A stretch of DNA of 7,819 nucleotides from Methylocapsa sp. (lineage in GTDB: Bacteria; Pseudomonadota; Alphaproteobacteria; Rhizobiales; Beijerinckiaceae). The stretch is from positions 1 through 7,819 of the forward strand of contig JAFMSB010000068.1 in the NCBI GenBank assembly GCA_017353815.1, in the 5' to 3' direction. The notes under the pieces were generated by a model. The model was not told the DNA's origin. It ran no database searches and saw only the letters and a program-made list of their open reading frames with translations. Within the stretch, counting starts at the first letter, position 1, and each line of letters opens with the position of its first letter. This document shows positions 5,618 to 7,819 of the stretch, in pieces. The translations under genes and the position numbers were made by a program.

Positions 5618-7000
5618 TCACCCGGGATTGCCGCTGGGGCCGGGACCGCCATCCTCATCGTCCCCCGGCTTCAAAAGCTCGTCTTTCGAGACAGTCTTGT
5701 CGGTCGCCTTAACTTTCGAAATTATATGGTCGACGACCTTTTCTTCGAACATCGGTGCCCTTACCTCGGCTAAGGCCTGCGGATTCTTGCGGTAGAAATC
5801 CCACACCGCCTTGTCTTCCCCCGGGAACGCCCGCGCCCGCTGCGATATCGCCCGGGCGACTTCGTCGTCCGTGACCGTGATTTCGGCCTGCTGCCCGATT
5901 TCCGCCAAAAGCAGCCCAAGCCTCACCCTGCGCTCGGCAATCTTGCGATAATCCGCCCGCTCGGCTTCTTCGGTCGTCTTGTCGTCCTCGAAACTGCGCC
6001 CGCTGTGCCTTCGTTCCGCTTCGGCTTTGCGCCAGATCGCATCGAACTCCTGCGCGACCATGCTTTCTGGCACTTCGAACGGAAACTCCTTATCGAGGGC
6101 GTCGAGGAGGTTGCGTTTCCATTTTGCGCGCGAGGCCGCGGAATAATCGCGCTCGATGCTCGCCCGGATGCCATCCCTGAGCTTCGCCAGATCCTCGAAG
6201 CCAAGGCCTTTTGCGAGCTCGTCGCCAATTTCGGCAGCGGCCGGCGCGGCCAGGGAGACGAGAGTCACGTCAAAGGCCGCCTCTTTGCCGGCTAGCTTGG
6301 CAACCCCGTAATTCTCCGGAAAAGCGACATTGACCGTCCGCTGCTCACCCTCCTTCATCCCCAAGATCTGGGCCTCGAAGCCCGGCAGGAAGCTTCCAGA
6401 CCCGAGGGTGACATCGACATCCTTCCCCGATCCGCCCTCGAACGCTTCTCCGCCGATGGTGCCAGTGAAATTCACTGTCGCCTTATCGCCTGATTCGGCA
6501 ACGGCATCCGCGCCTTTTGCCTCGAATTTCCGGTTGCTCTCGGCGAGCTTTGTCAAGACTTGCTCGATATCGCTTTCCGAGACCTCGGCGACCGGTCTCT
6601 CGATCTCGATATGGCCGAGGTCGTGGAGCTCGACCTTGGGCAGCACCTCGATCTTAACCGTGAAAGGAAGGTCGCTTTGCGTTTCGAAAAGCTTTTCGAT
6701 GTCCTTGCCCGTGTCCGGCAAGACGATCTCCGGCCGGGTTGCGAGGCGAAGCCCATGTTCGTCGATGATCTTTCGGCTCGCTTCGTTGATTGATTCCTCG
6801 AGGGCTTCGGCCATAATGGAGCGCCCATAAAGCCGCTTGAGATGGGAAACCGGGACCTTGCCCGGCCGGAATCCGGGTATGCGCGCTTTGGCCTTGATCT
6901 CCGCAAGCTGCCCTTCGACTCTCGCCGCAAGGTCGGCCGCAGCGAGCACCACTTCAAATTCTCGCTTTAAGCCCTCGGTGCGCGACTGCGTCACTTCCAT
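5618..7000 (-). CDS. tig: Trigger factor, ribosome-associated chaperone and peptidyl-prolyl isomerase
   Basis: Encodes a 460-residue chaperone that binds at the ribosomal exit tunnel, shields nascent chains and catalyses prolyl isomerisation. The N-terminal ribosome-docking domain carries the signature GFRPGKVP (43-50). An FKBP-like isomerase domain spans about 165-250, with DKATVNFTGTIGGEAFEGG and the LPGFEAQILGMKEGE stretch. The helical C-terminal chaperone domain follows (about 260-430), and a flexible acidic, Gly/Pro-rich tail ends the protein. The length is near the top of the usual range because of this tail. The ATG at 7000 (MEVTQSRTEGLKREF) fits the family start and has GAGGG nine bases upstream. 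It lies 89 bp downstream of tRNA-Leu on the same strand and heads the tig-clpP-clpX-lon order common in bacteria. No clear promoter is visible in the 89 bp, so it may share the tRNA transcript. Confidence 0.97.
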   Translation of the reverse strand: MEVTQSRTEGLKREFEVVLAAADLAARVEGQLAEIKAKARIPGFRPGKVPVSHLKRLYGRSIMAEALEESINEASRKIIDEHGLRLATRPEIVLPDTGKDIEKLFETQSDLPFTVKIEVLPKVELHDLGHIEIERPVAEVSESDIEQVLTKLAESNRKFEAKGADAVAESGDKATVNFTGTIGGEAFEGGSGKDVDVTLGSGSFLPGFEAQILGMKEGEQRTVNVAFPENYGVAKLAGKEAAFDVTLVSLAAPAAAEIGDELAKGLGFEDLAKLRDGIRASIERDYSAASRAKWKRNLLDALDKEFPFEVPESMVAQEFDAIWRKAEAERRHSGRSFEDDKTTEEAERADYRKIAERRVRLGLLLAEIGQQAEITVTDDEVARAISQRARAFPGEDKAVWDFYRKNPQALAEVRAPMFEEKVVDHIISKVKATDKTVSKDELLKPGDDEDGGPGPSGNPG

Positions 7001-7089
7001 CTGACGTTGCCCTCAACGATTTATCGGTCCCGTTCCGGGCGGCTTTTCCGCACCGGCACAGCCCGGGGCGAGCCTCCGCCGGCGGGAAT

Positions 7090-7174
7090 TGGTGCGGGCG
7101 GAGGGACTCGAACCCCCACGATTCTCACCACCGGAACCTAAATCCGGCGCGTCTACCAGTTCCGCCACGCCCGC
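7090..7174 (-). tRNA. tRNA-Leu (anticodon UAG)
   Basis: An 85-base cloverleaf including an encoded CCA end. The acceptor arms GCGGGCG (7168-7174) and CGCCCGC (7094-7100) pair fully, with discriminator A and CCA at 7090-7093. The anticodon stem CCGGA/TCCGG encloses the loop TTTAGGT, giving anticodon TAG (7138-7140), which reads CUA and, by wobble, other CUN leucine codons. The long variable arm is typical of class II tRNAs, and the T-loop is TTCGAGT. The D-arm begins GCGGAACTGGTAGACGC, as in bacterial tRNA-Leu. It lies between pckG and tig on their strand. Confidence 0.97.
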
Positions 7175-7238
7175 CGCGCTTGGCTGCCTCTGCTTTGCCA
7201 GGGATGCGCCCGGCTCTATATCAACCGCACCGCTTCCA

Positions 7239-7264
7239 CGCACGGCAAAAATTGCTGCCGTGCG
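7239..7264 (-). terminator. Strong stem-loop between pckG and tRNA-Leu
   Basis: A perfect 9-bp inverted repeat, CGCACGGCA (7239-7247) and TGCCGTGCG (7256-7264), with an eight-base A/T-rich loop, lies about 100 bases after the pckG stop and 65 bases before the tRNA. Its position suits a pckG terminator. On the minus strand the T-run falls in the loop rather than after the stem, so it is not a textbook intrinsic terminator. Confidence 0.5.
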
Positions 7265-7366
7265 CCCCTCAGCAATGCCTCGCGCCAGCTAAAAATGCGC
7301 AGCGGCGGCCCCCGCCTGCATCGCGGTACATCGCCCGCCCGGCGGTTGCCCTCGAGCGAGTTTGCC

Positions 7367-7819
7367 TCACGCAGCCGGGCGGATGGTATCCGCGGGCGCG
7401 AGCTCCCAGCACTCGGGCGAGCGCCATAGCCGGGAGAGCAAGAGCTCGCGCTCGAAGATGAATTCCTTGGGCAGGCGGTCAAAAAACTTGTCGAACTCCT
7501 CCTCATGCGCGCGCGCCTCATTGGTCCCGGCCTCGCGGCCAACCGACATCATCTCGTAGAAGTTCTCCGCCGGGAAATCGATGTCCTTCCATTCGATGTC
7601 CTCGCGCCGCGGCATCTGGCCTATCGGGCTCTCGACGGCATAACCGCGGCCGTTCACGCGGTCGACGATCCATTTGAGAACCCGCATGTTCTGGCCGAAT
7701 CCGGGCCACATGAACTTGCCGTTCTCGTCCTTGCGGAACCAGTTGACCCGGAAAATCCGCGGCGGATCGGCAAGATGCCGCCCAAAATTGAGCCAGTGGC
7801 TGAAGTAGTCGGCCATGTT
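7367..7819 (-). CDS. pckG: Phosphoenolpyruvate carboxykinase (GTP), C-terminal 150 residues
   Basis: PEPCK converts oxaloacetate and GTP to phosphoenolpyruvate, CO2 and GDP at the entry to gluconeogenesis. The visible part has the GTP-class motifs: [24 protein letters not shown] and [15 protein letters not shown]. The aromatic residues in NWF, GKF and PGF correspond to the three phenylalanines that hold the guanine ring in vertebrate PEPCK (Phe517, Phe525 and Phe530 in the rat enzyme), so this is not the ATP-dependent pckA type. The usual GFGEN reads GFGQN here. The reading frame continues past the right edge (an AAC codon precedes the first visible Met), so the start is outside the window. 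The stop is TGA at 7367-7369. It faces the same way as tRNA-Leu and tig but is separated from them by a strong stem-loop. Confidence 0.93.
   Translation of the reverse strand, partial: NMADYFSHWLNFGRHLADPPRIFRVNWFRKDENGKFMWPGFGQNMRVLKWIVDRVNGRGYAVESPIGQMPRREDIEWKDIDFPAENFYEMMSVGREAGTNEARAHEEEFDKFFDRLPKEFIFERELLLSRLWRSPECWELAPADTIRPAA

Noticed and set aside
7215..7224. Possible tRNA-Leu promoter box TATAGA/TTGATA on the minus strand
   Set aside because: No -35 hexamer at a usual distance matches well, so the promoter could not be placed.
1..7819. CRISPR arrays, insertion sequences, prophage genes or integrase sites
   Set aside because: No regularly spaced repeats, transposase-like or phage-like sequence, or duplicated tRNA 3' end was seen.

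Overview
The window carries a conserved proteostasis cluster on the minus strand: trigger factor (tig), clpP, clpX and lon, transcribed right to left. A tRNA-Leu lies upstream of tig, and the 3' end of a GTP-type phosphoenolpyruvate carboxykinase gene lies beyond it. The gene order, the ClpX, ClpP and Lon sequences and the high GC content suggest an alphaproteobacterium, most likely of the Rhizobiales/Hyphomicrobiales. A GTP-type rather than ATP-type PEPCK would suit a Beijerinckiaceae-like lineage, but that narrower placement is only a guess.

Layout from left to right. Bases 2-148 (+) hold the C-terminal part of a BrnA/DUF4415-type antitoxin whose reading frame is cut by a TGA at 92-94, although recognisable family sequence continues beyond it. 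Bases 149-522 are non-coding. Their main content is a perfect canonical parS centromere site (TGTTTCACGTGAAACA, 409-424) at the core of a 24-bp palindrome, with other inverted repeats abutting on both sides. lon (523-2940, -) follows, with a well-matched heat-shock (RpoH-type) promoter at 2977-3005 and a GC-rich hairpin separating it from clpX (3043-4308, -). A 524-bp gap then precedes clpP (4833-5483, -); it contains a probable clpX promoter overlapped by two inverted repeats, and an AT-rich stretch with a 16-bp tandem duplication. tig (5618-7000, -), tRNA-Leu(UAG) (7090-7174, -), a strong stem-loop (7239-7264) and the pckG 3' end (7367-7819, -) complete the window.

The four protein genes cover one job from birth to destruction of a protein. 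Trigger factor meets nascent chains at the ribosome, ClpX unfolds substrates and feeds them to the ClpP peptidase, and Lon is an independent ATP-dependent protease for damaged and regulatory proteins. Candidate promoters before clpP, clpX and lon suggest that the genes are individually tunable, with lon open to heat shock, rather than a single operon.

I found no new multi-gene system. The most notable item is the parS site in the spacer between lon and the broken antitoxin: a chromosome-segregation element embedded beside housekeeping genes.
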